This document shows positions 44,386 through 54,313 of a stretch of 64,000 bases of DNA, piece by piece. Position 1 is the stretch's first letter. Each line of letters opens with the position of its first letter. Position numbers and translations under genes: made by a program. The notes under the pieces are model-generated. The model did not search any database. It worked only from the letters and a program-made list of their open reading frames with translations, and was not told where the DNA came from. Source of the stretch: DASTFP01 sp963816855 (GTDB lineage: Bacteria > Verrucomicrobiota > Verrucomicrobiia > Chthoniobacterales > Terrimicrobiaceae); assembly GCA_963816855.1 (NCBI GenBank), contig CAWFMA010000002.1, forward strand, positions 51,659 through 115,658. Direction: 5' to 3'.

Positions 44386-44490
44386 ATTATGCCGAAAAAG
44401 CATGATAGCACAACTAATGAAGTATTGGGAGGATTCAAAACGCGGAGGTAACTCATCGGGCAGATATATGAGCACAAACACTACTAATAA
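44386..44490. repeat. 100-bp repeat, right copy
   Basis: Same block as 42502-42602. It ends in the codons MSTNTTNKLSG, an SDR-like beginning, but here the frame passes into a cupin gene. Indicates duplication of a promoter/leader segment and a later deletion. Confidence 0.6.
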
Positions 44491-45034
44491 ACTTTCAGGT
44501 ACTGCGGCCCTGGTCACCAGAGGTTTGGGCAGGATTGGCGCAGGGATTGTAAACCCAGGCGAGACAGACCGCAGGGCCCCGTCAATCAAAAATCAGCCGA
44601 AATCCACGCGTTACTACTTTGACGTGGGCATTGGTTCCGTATGCTTATCGGGCGAAGATACAGGAGGAAAATACTGCCTTATTGAGGCAAGTCTCGCGCC
44701 ACGGATGGGTGTGCCTCGCCATACGCATACGCGTGAGGATGAGACCTACTACGTGCTCTCCGGTGAACTGGAGGTGATCGTCGGAGACAAGGTCTTTACG
44801 CTTAGGGAAGGCGATACTCTCATCGCCCCGCGCGACATCCCCCACCAGTTGCGTAATTCTGGCAACACCGAGAACCACTATCTCCTCATGTTCTCGCCCT
44901 CCGGCTTCGAGGGTTTCCTGAAGGTGACCGCGGTCCCTGCACCGGCCAATGCGGTTGCTCCGATAAAGCCACCTGCAGTTGCCGTTCGGAATGTCCATGA
45001 ACTTGCTACCGACTATGGAATTCTCTTTGGCTGA
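44468..45034 (+). CDS. Cupin protein with an SDR-derived N-terminus (chimaera)
   Basis: 188 aa from the ATG at 44468; an upstream in-frame ATG at 44402 lies in the repeat. Residues 1-26 (MSTNTTNKLSGTAALVTRGL, GRIGAGIV) are the beginning of an SDR. From about residue 45 it is a cupin-2 barrel: PRMGVPRHTHTREDETYYVL (His/Glu metal site), SGELEVIVGDKVFTLREGDT and ISP-like PRDIPHQLRNSG (second His). A quercetinase- or germin-like sugar/metal-binding role is possible. The in-frame junction looks like a deletion fusion. Confidence 0.8.
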   Translation: MSTNTTNKLSGTAALVTRGLGRIGAGIVNPGETDRRAPSIKNQPKSTRYYFDVGIGSVCLSGEDTGGKYCLIEASLAPRMGVPRHTHTREDETYYVLSGELEVIVGDKVFTLREGDTLIAPRDIPHQLRNSGNTENHYLLMFSPSGFEGFLKVTAVPAPANAVAPIKPPAVAVRNVHELATDYGILFG

Positions 45035-45106
45035 TCGATAGCTAATGAGCACCAGAGCGCGACAGCGCCTCATCTGCTTACAAAATGTCGAAATAGGGAG
45101 ATCAAG

Positions 45107-45607
45107 ATGACAGCATCGAGAGTATCAACCGAAGTTCTAGCGAACGGGCACCAAGGCAATGGTCAATGGTTGCAAATAACGCCGGGAGAACGTTTCAGAA
45201 TCCACATTTCCGTCGAGGAGACCGAGGGGGCGTTTGCGATGCTTGAGTTGGTCGCGGATCCGCAGAACGGTGCGCCCATGCATGTCCACAAGAACGAGGA
45301 TGAGCATTTCGTCCTTTTGGAGGGCACACTGCACATCGCCAATGGGGACAAAACATTTGACGCTCCAGCGGGCACAGCAGTCACCCTCAGAAAGGGCGTT
45401 CCGCACGTCTGGTGCAATCTGTCGGAGTCTCCTCTCCAAATGCTGATAGTTTTTTCACGTGGGCACATCGAGCGACTGTTTAGAGAAGTCGCCGCCCGGG
45501 AGAACGATGACATTGCGGCCATTCTAGACAAGTTTGGCTGTCTCATTGTCGGCCCGGCATTACTTGAAAGCGTTTATTCAATCAGTTCGCCGCGCGACAT
45601 GACCTAA
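45107..45607 (+). CDS. Cupin-domain protein
   Basis: 166 aa. Cupin barrel: GAPMHVHKNEDEHFVLLEGT (first motif, two His and Glu), LHIANGDKTFDAPAGTAVTL and VPHVWCNLSESPLQMLIVFS (second motif His). Ribosome site GGAGATCAAG just before the ATG. Second of three consecutive cupin genes with different sequences, suggesting related steps on one substrate. Confidence 0.88.
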   Translation: MTASRVSTEVLANGHQGNGQWLQITPGERFRIHISVEETEGAFAMLELVADPQNGAPMHVHKNEDEHFVLLEGTLHIANGDKTFDAPAGTAVTLRKGVPHVWCNLSESPLQMLIVFSRGHIERLFREVAARENDDIAAILDKFGCLIVGPALLESVYSISSPRDMT

Positions 45608-45642
45608 GCGCGGGCAAGTTGCGCAATTTGCTGGAGACAATC

Positions 45643-46263
45643 ATGACAAATGAAGAAGTGAAATTCGGTATTGATGGGTATCAAATTCCTTTGGGAAGCG
45701 GTCTTCGCAAGGTCGAAAGGAATGAAGGAGAAAAGTTTGATGTGGTTGGCGCTCGATTTACTTGGAAGGTGAAGGGTGCGGACACCGGCTATGCGTTTTC
45801 AATCTACGAACAGGAGCTTGAGCCGGGAGAGGGTGTGCCGCTCCACTGTCACGCCTATGGCGAAGTCTTTTATGTGCTCTCCGGATACATTGACTTTCTT
45901 CAGGTGACCGGCGCCGGAGAAGAGTGGATCACCTGCGCCGGCGGAGAGACAATCATCATTCCGACCAACGCTCTCCATGCATTCTATAACCGGACGGATA
46001 GGCCTGCCCGATTACTAAGCATATCGACGCAGCTTCATCAGGCGTTTTTCGATGCTGTCGAGGAAATGGATCGGGTCGATCGGTTGGCCTCGATGCCAGG
46101 GAAGCAAGCGATGGCGCGCATCGGCGCGCTGGCCCGGCGGTTTGATATGCACTTCTTTCCATTTTCACCACCGACACTTGCCGACCGTTCATCGGCGGAA
46201 TCCGCAAGTATTTGTCGATCACGGCGGCAAGAGGTTCGTTCAAAGTCATCGAGCCAACCCTGA
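45643..46263 (+). CDS. Cupin-domain protein
   Basis: 206 aa from the ATG at 45643. Cupin: PGEGVPLHCHAYGEVFYVLS (motif 1), GYIDFLQVTGAGEEWITCAG and PTNALHAFYNRTDRPARLLS (motif 2), plus a helical tail. The last roughly 30 residues (SSAESASICRSRRQEVRSKS) look out of frame relative to a natural end, so the original stop may have been lost. Confidence 0.82.
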   Translation: MTNEEVKFGIDGYQIPLGSGLRKVERNEGEKFDVVGARFTWKVKGADTGYAFSIYEQELEPGEGVPLHCHAYGEVFYVLSGYIDFLQVTGAGEEWITCAGGETIIIPTNALHAFYNRTDRPARLLSISTQLHQAFFDAVEEMDRVDRLASMPGKQAMARIGALARRFDMHFFPFSPPTLADRSSAESASICRSRRQEVRSKSSSQP

Positions 46264-46299
46264 ATGCTCCGGCCAGCAGAGAAGGCGAACGGGACCCGC

Positions 46300-46435
46300 G
46301 GCAGTGATTTGTCCAGCAGGCGGATACTACCTCCTCACGATCGACTACGAAGGGGACTGACGTCGCGGTGGCCGACCTCATTCGGAGTTACAGCTTCGTT
46401 CAGAAGTACTGGGTCTACCCGAGGGCGAAGCGCTA
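46300..46435 (+). pseudogene. Possible alpha/beta-hydrolase fragment
   Basis: The plus frame PAVVICPAGGYYLLTIDYEG resembles the strand and oxyanion loop near the start of acetyl-esterase/lipase proteins (PxVVICPGGGY). The remaining codons SYSFVQKYWVYPRAKR fit loosely. Short; low confidence. Confidence 0.35.
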
Positions 46436-46449
46436 GCAAGTCAAGCAAG

Positions 46450-48075
46450 ATGAATAAGCAAACCAATGGTGGAACTGAAAGAACGATGAACCTAGGCGAG
46501 ACGGGCCGCGGACGAGAATTTGATTACATCATAGTCGGGGCCGGTTCGGCTGGATGCGTGCTCGCCGCGCGCCTCAGCCAGGATCCGATTGTTCGAGTGG
46601 CCCTGGTGGAGGCGGGAGGGCCCGACGACGCGCCCGAGATCAGCATGCCCATTGCCTTTCCGCAGCTGTTCAAGACCAAGTACGACTGGGACTTCGCGAC
46701 CGAGCCGGAGCCTGGTCTGCGGGAACGGCGAATCTATACGCCTCGCGGCAGAACACTGGGAGGCACTTCCGCGATAAACGCCATGATCTACATCCGCGGA
46801 AACCCGGCCGATTTCGATGGCTGGGCGGACGAGGGCGCACCGGGTTGGTCGTACCGGGAGATGCTGCCCTACTTCATCAAGTCAGAGTGCAATGAGCGCG
46901 GCGACCCACGCTATCACGGCCACTCGGGACCTCTGGCTGTGCAGGACGGCCGATCCATGCATCCGCTCGTGGATCAGCTGATCGAGGCGGGTTCCAGATC
47001 GGGCTATCGCCCCAATGACGATTTCAACGCGGCATCGCAGATGGGCGTCGGCCGCTTCCAGCTCACGCAGCGCAACGGCGTTCGGTGTAGTACAGCCTCC
47101 GCTTATCTCCACCCTGCGCGCGAACGGGCGAATCTACACGTTTTCACGGACGGCCTCGTGATTCGGCTGCAGTGGCAGGGTCTCCGCGCGACCGGCGTCT
47201 CGATTCATCGTTACGGCCAGGAGGAAACCTTATTTTCCAAAAGAGAAATCGTCCTCGCAGCCGGTGCCTATGGCTCGCCCCAAATCCTCATGCTATCGGG
47301 TGTTGGGTCGGCGGGTGAACTGGCCCCCTTCGGTATTCCTGCAGTCGTCGATCTTCCGGTCGGAACCAATCTTCAGGACCATCCGCTCCTGCCGATAAGC
47401 TACCTCACCGCGGAGAGATCGCTCTTCGGCGCTGGCTCGCCCGAAGATGTGGCCCTCTACCAGGAAGGTCGCGGCCCCTTGACCTCAAACGTCGCCGAGG
47501 GTGGCGTTTTCCTGTCAACGCGTGGCGATGAGAGCGTGCCGGACTGCCAATTCGAAATGGCGCCCGCGATGTACTTCAATGAAGGGCTGTCGGCGCCCTT
47601 CGATCACGCCTTGACTATGACGACGACCATTCTGAAGCCGACCAGCTGCGGCAGCGTGACGTTGCGCTCAGCGCGACCTGACGCAAAGCCGCGCATCTAT
47701 CACAACTATCTGGCGACCGAGGACGATCGCGCGACACTGATCGCCAGCGTCCGGCTGGCGATGGATCTCTTTGCGCAGCCCAATTTGTCCAAGGTGCGGC
47801 GCGCGCCATTCTCGGTTCCGGCATCCGACGCGGAGGCAGACATCGTGGCGTTTATCGAGCAGCAAACCGGCACCAACTATCATCCGACGTCTACCTGCGC
47901 GATCGGGCGCGTCGTCGACTCTAATCTTCGGGTTTTCGGCACGGAAGGGTTGCGTATAGCCGATGCGTCGGTGATGCCGTCGATCGTTCGTGGCAACACC
48001 AACGCCGCCGTCATCGCAATTGCGGAGAAAGCCGCGGACATTTTGCTCGGGAACGAACCCGTCAAGGCGCGGTGA
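46450..48075 (+). CDS. GMC-family FAD oxidoreductase (choline/alcohol dehydrogenase type)
   Basis: 541 aa from the ATG at 46450; an ATG at 46489 is an alternative, and upstream frame is not conserved. FAD-binding YIIVGAGSAGCVLAARLSQD; GMC signature 1 GRTLGGTSAINAMIYIRGNP; signature 2 GAYGSPQILMLSGVGSAGEL. The C-terminal active-site His is in TNYHPTSTCAIG and an Asn in VRGNTNAAVIAIAEKAA. Oxidises alcohols and passes electrons to oxygen or quinone. A broken relative follows directly. Confidence 0.93.
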   Translation: MNKQTNGGTERTMNLGETGRGREFDYIIVGAGSAGCVLAARLSQDPIVRVALVEAGGPDDAPEISMPIAFPQLFKTKYDWDFATEPEPGLRERRIYTPRGRTLGGTSAINAMIYIRGNPADFDGWADEGAPGWSYREMLPYFIKSECNERGDPRYHGHSGPLAVQDGRSMHPLVDQLIEAGSRSGYRPNDDFNAASQMGVGRFQLTQRNGVRCSTASAYLHPARERANLHVFTDGLVIRLQWQGLRATGVSIHRYGQEETLFSKREIVLAAGAYGSPQILMLSGVGSAGELAPFGIPAVVDLPVGTNLQDHPLLPISYLTAERSLFGAGSPEDVALYQEGRGPLTSNVAEGGVFLSTRGDESVPDCQFEMAPAMYFNEGLSAPFDHALTMTTTILKPTSCGSVTLRSARPDAKPRIYHNYLATEDDRATLIASVRLAMDLFAQPNLSKVRRAPFSVPASDAEADIVAFIEQQTGTNYHPTSTCAIGRVVDSNLRVFGTEGLRIADASVMPSIVRGNTNAAVIAIAEKAADILLGNEPVKAR

Positions 48076-48213
48076 TAACTTTTTTGAACTCTCCCCGCCG
48101 GCACAACGGCGAAGCGACAACAAGCTGCAGTGCACCATTATGAAGATCAATAGAAATACTACGACCGGTCCTCACCTAAGTAGCGAACCGAAGATTTCGC
48201 CCAATGGGTGCGG

Positions 48214-49837
48214 GTGAACCAAACGAAACTCATATCCGAATTGAAACCACAATACGACTTCATTGTCTGCGGCTCCGGCTCCTCCGGTTCAGTGGTGGCG
48301 GGCCGACTGGCTGAGAATCCATGAAGCTGGTGGCACTGATGAGACGGATTTAGTCACGAATGCGAACCGTTGGCCCATGACGCTTGGCAGCGAACTGGAT
48401 TGGGGCTTCGTCGCTGAGCCGAATCCATATCTCAATGGAAGAGCGATTCCTTACTCAATGGGTAAGGTCCTGGGGGGCGGTTCCAGCATCAATGTTTCGA
48501 CGTGGTCTCGTGGACATCGAGCCGATTGGGACTTCTACGCTTCCCAAGCGGGCGATCCAACGTGGGGTTATGAAGCCGTTCTCGACCTGTATCGCCGCCG
48601 TATTGAGGCGTGGACTGGAAGACCCGATCCGGACTACCGCGGCATACGCGGAATGGTGCACGTGCAGTCCGCCGCAGAACCTCACCCATTCTCCTTCGCT
48701 TTGCTGGAAGGCGCGGAGTCGGTGGGGCTGCAACGCTTTCCGAACCCGAATGGTCGCATGATGGAGACGGCTGGAGGATGCGCGTTTGTCGATGAAACTG
48801 TTCGCAATGGGAAAAGACAGTCGATCTTCCGCTCCTATGTGTACCCTCCCATGAATCGGCCGAACATAACGGTGCTAACCGGCGCATTGGCGACGCGAAT
48901 TCTATTCCAGCGCCGCTGCGCGACGGGCGTTGAATTCCACTACGAGGGAAAAACTCTCCGTGCCGAAGCCACACGGGAAGTAATTCTCTCTCTTGGCGCG
49001 ATCCATACGCCAAAGCTGCTGATGCAGCCGGTATTGGAGACGAAGCTGAGTTAAGGAGGGTGGATATTCCGGTGCTGCAAGCCTTACCGGGGTTGGACGC
49101 AATCTCCACGATCACGTTGCATTTGGTTGCGTCTGGGAAAATTCTGACAAAGCGCTGCCCAGCGTGCCGAGAAGCCAGACCGCATGCTATGGAAAACACC
49201 CGCTGCGTTGGACGCGCCAAACTCTTACTCGTATGCGGCACAAGGGGCCCATGTCAGCCCCGAGAATGCAGTTCGATTCACACCTCCCGCTGCTTGTTGG
49301 ACAATGTTGGTCGGCATGCGGCCCAAGAGTCGGGGTGCCGTCCATGTAACGGGTTCGGATCCAGCCGATCCGGTGAGGATCGACGCGCCATACCTCCGGG
49401 ATCCACAGGACCTGAAGGACCTAACCGAAGGAGCAAGAACTGCGCGCGGGATTGGTAATTCTGCCGCGCTGCGATCTTTCACTAGACGCGAGATAGCACC
49501 TGGCGCTCTCAACCGGAAGGAGCTAGAGCGCTTCTTTCGCGACGGGCTTGTCACTTTCTGGCATCAGTGTGGCACTGCAAAAATGGGTCGCGACGCTATG
49601 TCGGTCGTCGATGGCAAACTGAAGGTCTACGGCGTGGATGGCCTCCGCATTGCAGATGCTTCCATAATGCCTCGAGTAACGACGGGCAACACGATGGCGG
49701 CCTGCGTTGTGATAGGCGAGCAGGCGGCAACCCTCCTGTGCTCCGAGCACAAGCTGAACGATTCGTCGCTCAACGCGGCAGTTGAGACGGATCTAACCCA
49801 GGAAAAATTGGACCCAGTATTCGACACATCATTCTAA
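48214..49837 (+). pseudogene. Second GMC-family oxidoreductase, frameshifted
   Basis: Starts with GTG: NQTKLISELKPQYDFIVCGS and GSSGSVVAGRLAENP-stop. The match resumes as EAGGTDETDLVTNANRWPMT, GKVLGGGSSINVSTWSRGHR and REVILSLGAIHTPKLLMQ. After another change, 49184-49837 gives NAVRFTPPAACWTMLVGMRP, FWHQCGTAKMGRDAMSVVDG and a normal end ADASIMPRVTTGNTMAACVV. At least two frame changes plus loss of about 20-50 codons after the first strand. Active-site His is still encoded. Confidence 0.87.
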
Positions 49838-49889
49838 GACACGTTAGGCGAAGCCGTTTCAAGCGGAACGAATCTACCAAGAAAGGCAC

Positions 49890-50632
49890 TGGCTTATGCA
49901 TTGCAATTACTGGAATCACCGGCCAGATCGGAGGGGTGATCGGACGCATCCTCCCCGACGCGGGACAACCGATCCGCGCGGTCGTGCGAAATGCAGACAA
50001 AGGAAGGGCTTGGACGGATCGCGGCTGCGAAGTGGCGGTGGCCACGATTGAGAATGCGGCCTCCCTTACGGCAGCGTTCCGAGCGGCGGAAGGTGTTTTG
50101 TGCTCGTGCCGCCAAACTTTGATCCGCGGCCGGGGTTTCCCGAGGCGCGGGCGATTGGGGCAGCGCTGCGCGCCGCCCTGGGACGGCGCGGCCGGCGCGA
50201 GTGGTTTATCTTTGCACCATCGGAGCGCAGGCGAGTCAGACCAACCTGCTGACCTGGCACACGATTATCGAGCAGGCGCTCGGCGATCTGCAGGTGCCGG
50301 TCACGTTTCTGCGTCCGGCCTAGTTTATGGAAAACTGCCGGTGGGATGTGTATCCGGCGCGTGAGCAGGGCGTGATTCCGAGTTTCCTGCAATCGCTGCA
50401 TTCACGAAGGTCCTAGGCCGGCCGGTGCAAATGCAAAATCGTGCCGCGCGGTCCTTGGGAGGCACTTTTCAAGTCGCAAGGGATGAAGAACCCGCTGCCT
50501 CGCATGCAGATGCTGGATGGCTTTAACGGAGGCTGGATCGGATTCGAGAGCGGCGAAGCCGGTTCGCGAAAAGGCAGTGTAAGCCTGGAATCCGTTCTTC
50601 AAGGCTTAACACAACAAAGTAGTGCTCATTGA
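49890..50632 (+). pseudogene. NmrA-like NAD(P)-binding protein, frameshifted and shortened
   Basis: ITGITGQIGGVIGRILPDAG and RAVVRNADKGRAW give the Rossmann start. The next frames give VLVPPNFDPRPGFPEARAIG, an AQASQTNLL-like stretch and LRPA. The C-terminal part is in a new frame: MPRGPWEALFKSQGMKNPLP and RMQMLDGFNGGWIGFESGEA. Roughly 50 residues between the two halves are gone. Both ends of the gene remain recognisable. Confidence 0.75.
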
Positions 50633-50878
50633 GTACTGTGGTATTCGGTTTCAAAGTTCGATACGATTCCCTCCCCAGCCACCACTCGAAAAGCTCTCTG
50701 GAGTGGCTTAATTACAGGATCAGCGGGTGATTCGCTAAAAATCCCGTCTCGCACAGGAAACGACCGAAACGATCTGAATTTTTGCCCGCCAGATTTTCGT
50801 GATTCTCCGCCCACGTGTCTTTCTATAGCGAGACTCTGCCGACTGATCCTGTATTGTTGATGCGAAGCCAGGGATCGA

Positions 50879-51697
50879 GTGGTAGTTAAAAGCATCGACT
50901 ATTCAAAAGTGTCCGACGCCTGGGAACGAGGCGATCCATATGAACAATATGTTGGCCGATGGAGCCGACGGATCGCGCCGCGGTTCCTGTCTTGGCTGGG
51001 CATTCCCGCGGGAAGACGCTGGCTCGATGTGGGGTGTGGTACCGGAGCGCTATGCGCCTCGATACTTGATCATTGTTTGCCAGTTTCTGTGGCAGGCGTG
51101 GATCCCTCTGAAGCTTTTCTCGAAAAAGCAAAGGAGCAGCTCGCCGATCGCGTGATGCTTCGGCGCGGCAGTGCCGCGGAAATCCCGCTCTGCGATGCGT
51201 CAGTCGACGTGACGGTCTCGGGGTTAGTCTTGAACTTTGTCCCGAATCCCCATGCAGCGCTTTCTGAGATGGCGCGTGTGACAGTGAGTGGTGGCACAAT
51301 TGGAGCGTATGTCTGGGACTACGCCGGAAAGATGGATCTCATGCGGTTCTTTTGGGATGCGGCGATCGAAATCAATCCCGATGCGGCTGCGATGGACGAA
51401 GGAGTCCGGTTTTCGATATGTCGTCCGGAGGCACTTGCTGATCTTTTCGCGACCTCTGGACTAAAGGGAGTCGAACTAACGGCTATAGACATCCTTACGC
51501 CCTTCACGGATTTCGAGGACTACTGGCGCCCGTTCTTGGGTGGTCAGGGGCCGGCGCCTGCCTACGCAATGGCACTCGATGAGGGATCTCGAGCGCGTCT
51601 GCGCGAGCGGATACGATCACGAATCTCGCTGCAGGCAGATGGCTCGATCTCGCTTGCCGCTCGAGCTTGGGCGGTACGAGCGACGGCCGTGCGGTAA
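50879..51697 (+). CDS. Class I SAM-dependent methyltransferase
   Basis: 272 aa from a GTG start (VVKSIDYSKVSDAWERGDPY). Motif I LDVGCGTGALCASIL, acidic motif II VAGVDPSEAFLEKA, motif post-II RRGSAAEIPLCDASVDVTVS and LNFVPNPHAALSEMARV. The fold is that of UbiE/small-molecule methyltransferases. Substrate cannot be told. Stands alone; 246 bp of featureless sequence precedes it. Confidence 0.92.
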   Translation: MVVKSIDYSKVSDAWERGDPYEQYVGRWSRRIAPRFLSWLGIPAGRRWLDVGCGTGALCASILDHCLPVSVAGVDPSEAFLEKAKEQLADRVMLRRGSAAEIPLCDASVDVTVSGLVLNFVPNPHAALSEMARVTVSGGTIGAYVWDYAGKMDLMRFFWDAAIEINPDAAAMDEGVRFSICRPEALADLFATSGLKGVELTAIDILTPFTDFEDYWRPFLGGQGPAPAYAMALDEGSRARLRERIRSRISLQADGSISLAARAWAVRATAVR

Positions 51698-52496
51698 CTA
51701 ACAACACTGAGGCGCTGTATCACGGCCTCATGCGCGATCCTTGCGGCTGTTGCTGGATTTCGAGAACTCGGATGACAACTCGTAGGGTAAGTTGCTGTTC
51801 CTATCGATCGCAACGCGGGGCAGGGCTCCGACGAGGAGTTCGAAATTCGGGATCGCCTCGACATCGCTGTCTCGCACTCGAGGTTGCCAGCCGGAAAGCG
51901 CCGGCCAACTTGGCGAAGCACTGGATTGCAGGCGAACACGTGTGCCTTTCCCCGGCTGGGCAATTCCCGCAGGATGCCCGGCCCAAGCGCCTGCAAGTAG
52001 TTCCTCACCATACTTGGTCCTCTTTTCGCCTCTCTGCTCAAACAACGATGCGCGTCCAACCTCCCAACGAGCAATCGTCATGATCGGATTGACGGCATGT
52101 AGCGAAGTCCGATGCGCAACGTTCAGCAGTTCGACCCAACCGCAAAGGACTATATCGAAGTCCAGGAGGCGGTTCATCCTGCGGAGCGTCCCGCACTTTC
52201 CGCGGAAGTTCACGCGCCAAAAAAGGCCGAATTCCTTACGATATGGCAGCGGCCATTTAACAAAGTTGTCCGGCATGTCCACAGCGCCGGTCGCCATCTT
52301 TGGTCATCTCGGCCGGAAGGTCGGCCTGCTTCCGCTTGAAAATCCACCATTCCCAAGTTCATCCAAGCGGGTTCCTCGGGGCGCAGCCGGCCGCATGGAA
52401 CGACCGGCGTCAGCCAGGTCGGTGCGCAACCAATGATGTTTCCTTTTCCAACTCGGTGCGCAGGGGTAGGCTGAACTTGTTTGCCGCATCGGTGTC
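51698..52496. other. 800-bp stretch without a supported gene
   Basis: Long frames exist on both strands (for example minus 51728-52297 and plus 51792-52436) but none shows a family motif, signal peptide or good start. The composition resembles decayed coding sequence. Nothing further can be assigned. Confidence 0.35.
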
Positions 52497-54293
52497 ATGC
52501 CCAATCGCCATGTTTCGATCGCCATTCTGCCGTTCGAGAACCTCTCGGGGAGAGGCGACGATGCGCGGCTCGCGGGCGGTTTTGTGCAGGATCTTATCAC
52601 CGAGGTGGCGCGGTTTCCCGCGCTGGGTGTCATCGCGGCGGAATCTGTTTTCGCGGCAGAGTTCGCGGGACTCGATGATGCGGGGCTGGGGCGCCGGTTG
52701 AAGGTTGCCTATTTGCTGAAAGGCAGCGTGCGCAGATCGGCGCGAGCGCTGCGGATCGCCGTGCAATTGGTGGAAGCGGCCACGGGCCAGCATCTCTGGG
52801 CGGAGCGTTATGATATACCGGCGGAGGAGTTGTTTGGAATACTGGACGAGATCGCAGCGAAGATCGCCAATGCACTGGCGCTGCGGATCGATCAAACCGT
52901 GCTGAACGCATCGCGGCGGCGGAAACTCCCTCAGCTCGCTGTTTACGAATGCTGGCTGCGCGGGATGGAATGTCTCCAGAGGGGCACCGTCGAGTCGGAT
53001 GAAGAGGCGCGCGTTTATTTTGAGCAGGCGCTGGCTGCCGATCCGCAATATGCCCGCGCGCAGGCGGGCCTTTCGCTCTCGCATTTCAATGAATGGAGCT
53101 GCCAGGCGTGGGAGTGTTGGGAGGCGAAGGAGAAAGCCGCTTACGAGTACGCGCGACGGGCTGAGGCGCTTGACCCGGACGACCCTGTCGTGCAGGTGAT
53201 CCTGGCGAAGATTGAGCAATATCGCCGGCAGCACGCCGAGGCGGAGGCACGGTACCGCCGCGCCTTGCAGCTTGCGCCGAACGACGCGTTCGTGGCGATC
53301 CAGCTGGCAATGGGTTTTGCGCTGCTCGGCGAAGGGGCGCTGGCGGCGGAATTGGGCGGACGCGCACTGGCGCTGAATCCGCTTGGCCCGGGCTGGTGGT
53401 TCTACTACGCCGCACTGCCGCATTTCGTGCTGCGCAATTACGCGCGGGCGATCAAGCTTGGGTCCCAAACGCCGACGATCGTGACTGATCAGCCGGCCTA
53501 TCTCGCCGCCGCGCACGCGTATCTGGGCCAGCACGAGCGCGCGGAGATTTACGCCCGCGAATTTCGCGAGGTCTTCGCCGAGCGCATTGCGCCGGGCCGG
53601 GCGGAGCAACCGGGAGAGCCGTTGCGCTGGCTGGTGCACGTGAATCCGTTTCGTCGCGAGGAGGACCTGCGCCATTTTACCGAAGGCCTGCGCCTTGCGG
53701 GTCTCGGCGAAATGGGTGCCGGCGCGTCGCCGACTGCCTCGTTATCAGCCACCGTGGCCTGGCCGCTTGGCAACACGTTCCGCAAAGAGGGCGCGCTGTG
53801 GATGGTCTGCTTCGAGCATGAAGTTGCGCACGCACAGGAGGTGCGCGGCTTCAAAGACATCGCGCAACTTCTGGCGCAACCTCACGATGAGTTGCACTGT
53901 CTCGCGCTGAGCGGACAGCCAGCCAACGCCGGACACGGCGTCGAGGTCCTTGACGAGCAGGCCAGGCGCGCCTATCGCACCCGGCTCCGCGAGATCGAAG
54001 CCGATCTCGTGGAAGCGGCTACGGCGAACGATGCCGGTCGCGCCGAGACTCTCGAGGAGGAGAAAGAGCGACTCCTCGATGAGATGCGCAAGGCGACCGG
54101 TCTCGGTGGACGTGCCCGTAGAATGGGCAACATCTCCGAGCGCGCTCGCTCTGCGGTAACATGGCGCATTCGCCACGCGATCAAAAAGCTCGAAGCGGTG
54201 CATCCCTCGTTCGCGCGACACCTCCGCGTCTCGCTAAAAACCGGCGTCTTTTGCTCCTACGAGCCGGAAAAAGAAACGCGTTGGTTTGTTTGA
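52497..54293 (+). CDS. TolB-like/TPR protein of the adenylate-cyclase-associated type
   Basis: 598 aa. The N-terminal FlgO/TolB-like domain (IAILPFENLSGRGDDARLAG, LKGSVRRSARALRIAVQLVE, HLWAERYDIPAEELFGILDE) normally follows a guanylate/adenylate cyclase domain, absent here. TPR repeats follow (about 150-380: ARVYFEQALAADPQYARAQA; AEARYRRALQLAPNDAFVAI). The C-terminal coiled coil and conserved ERARSAVTWRIRHAIKKLEA with FARHLRVSLKTGVFCSY are often found in these signalling proteins. Probably a scaffold or sensor without its own cyclase. Confidence 0.82.
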   Translation: MPNRHVSIAILPFENLSGRGDDARLAGGFVQDLITEVARFPALGVIAAESVFAAEFAGLDDAGLGRRLKVAYLLKGSVRRSARALRIAVQLVEAATGQHLWAERYDIPAEELFGILDEIAAKIANALALRIDQTVLNASRRRKLPQLAVYECWLRGMECLQRGTVESDEEARVYFEQALAADPQYARAQAGLSLSHFNEWSCQAWECWEAKEKAAYEYARRAEALDPDDPVVQVILAKIEQYRRQHAEAEARYRRALQLAPNDAFVAIQLAMGFALLGEGALAAELGGRALALNPLGPGWWFYYAALPHFVLRNYARAIKLGSQTPTIVTDQPAYLAAAHAYLGQHERAEIYAREFREVFAERIAPGRAEQPGEPLRWLVHVNPFRREEDLRHFTEGLRLAGLGEMGAGASPTASLSATVAWPLGNTFRKEGALWMVCFEHEVAHAQEVRGFKDIAQLLAQPHDELHCLALSGQPANAGHGVEVLDEQARRAYRTRLREIEADLVEAATANDAGRAETLEEEKERLLDEMRKATGLGGRARRMGNISERARSAVTWRIRHAIKKLEAVHPSFARHLRVSLKTGVFCSYEPEKETRWFV

Positions 54294-54313
54294 ACCGCGC
54301 TGGGCTCGGCGGC

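Noticed and set aside
51728..52297. 189-codon minus-strand frame between methyltransferase and TolB/TPR gene
   Set aside because: No motif, no start signal, and a competing plus-strand frame over the same bases; left as unassigned.
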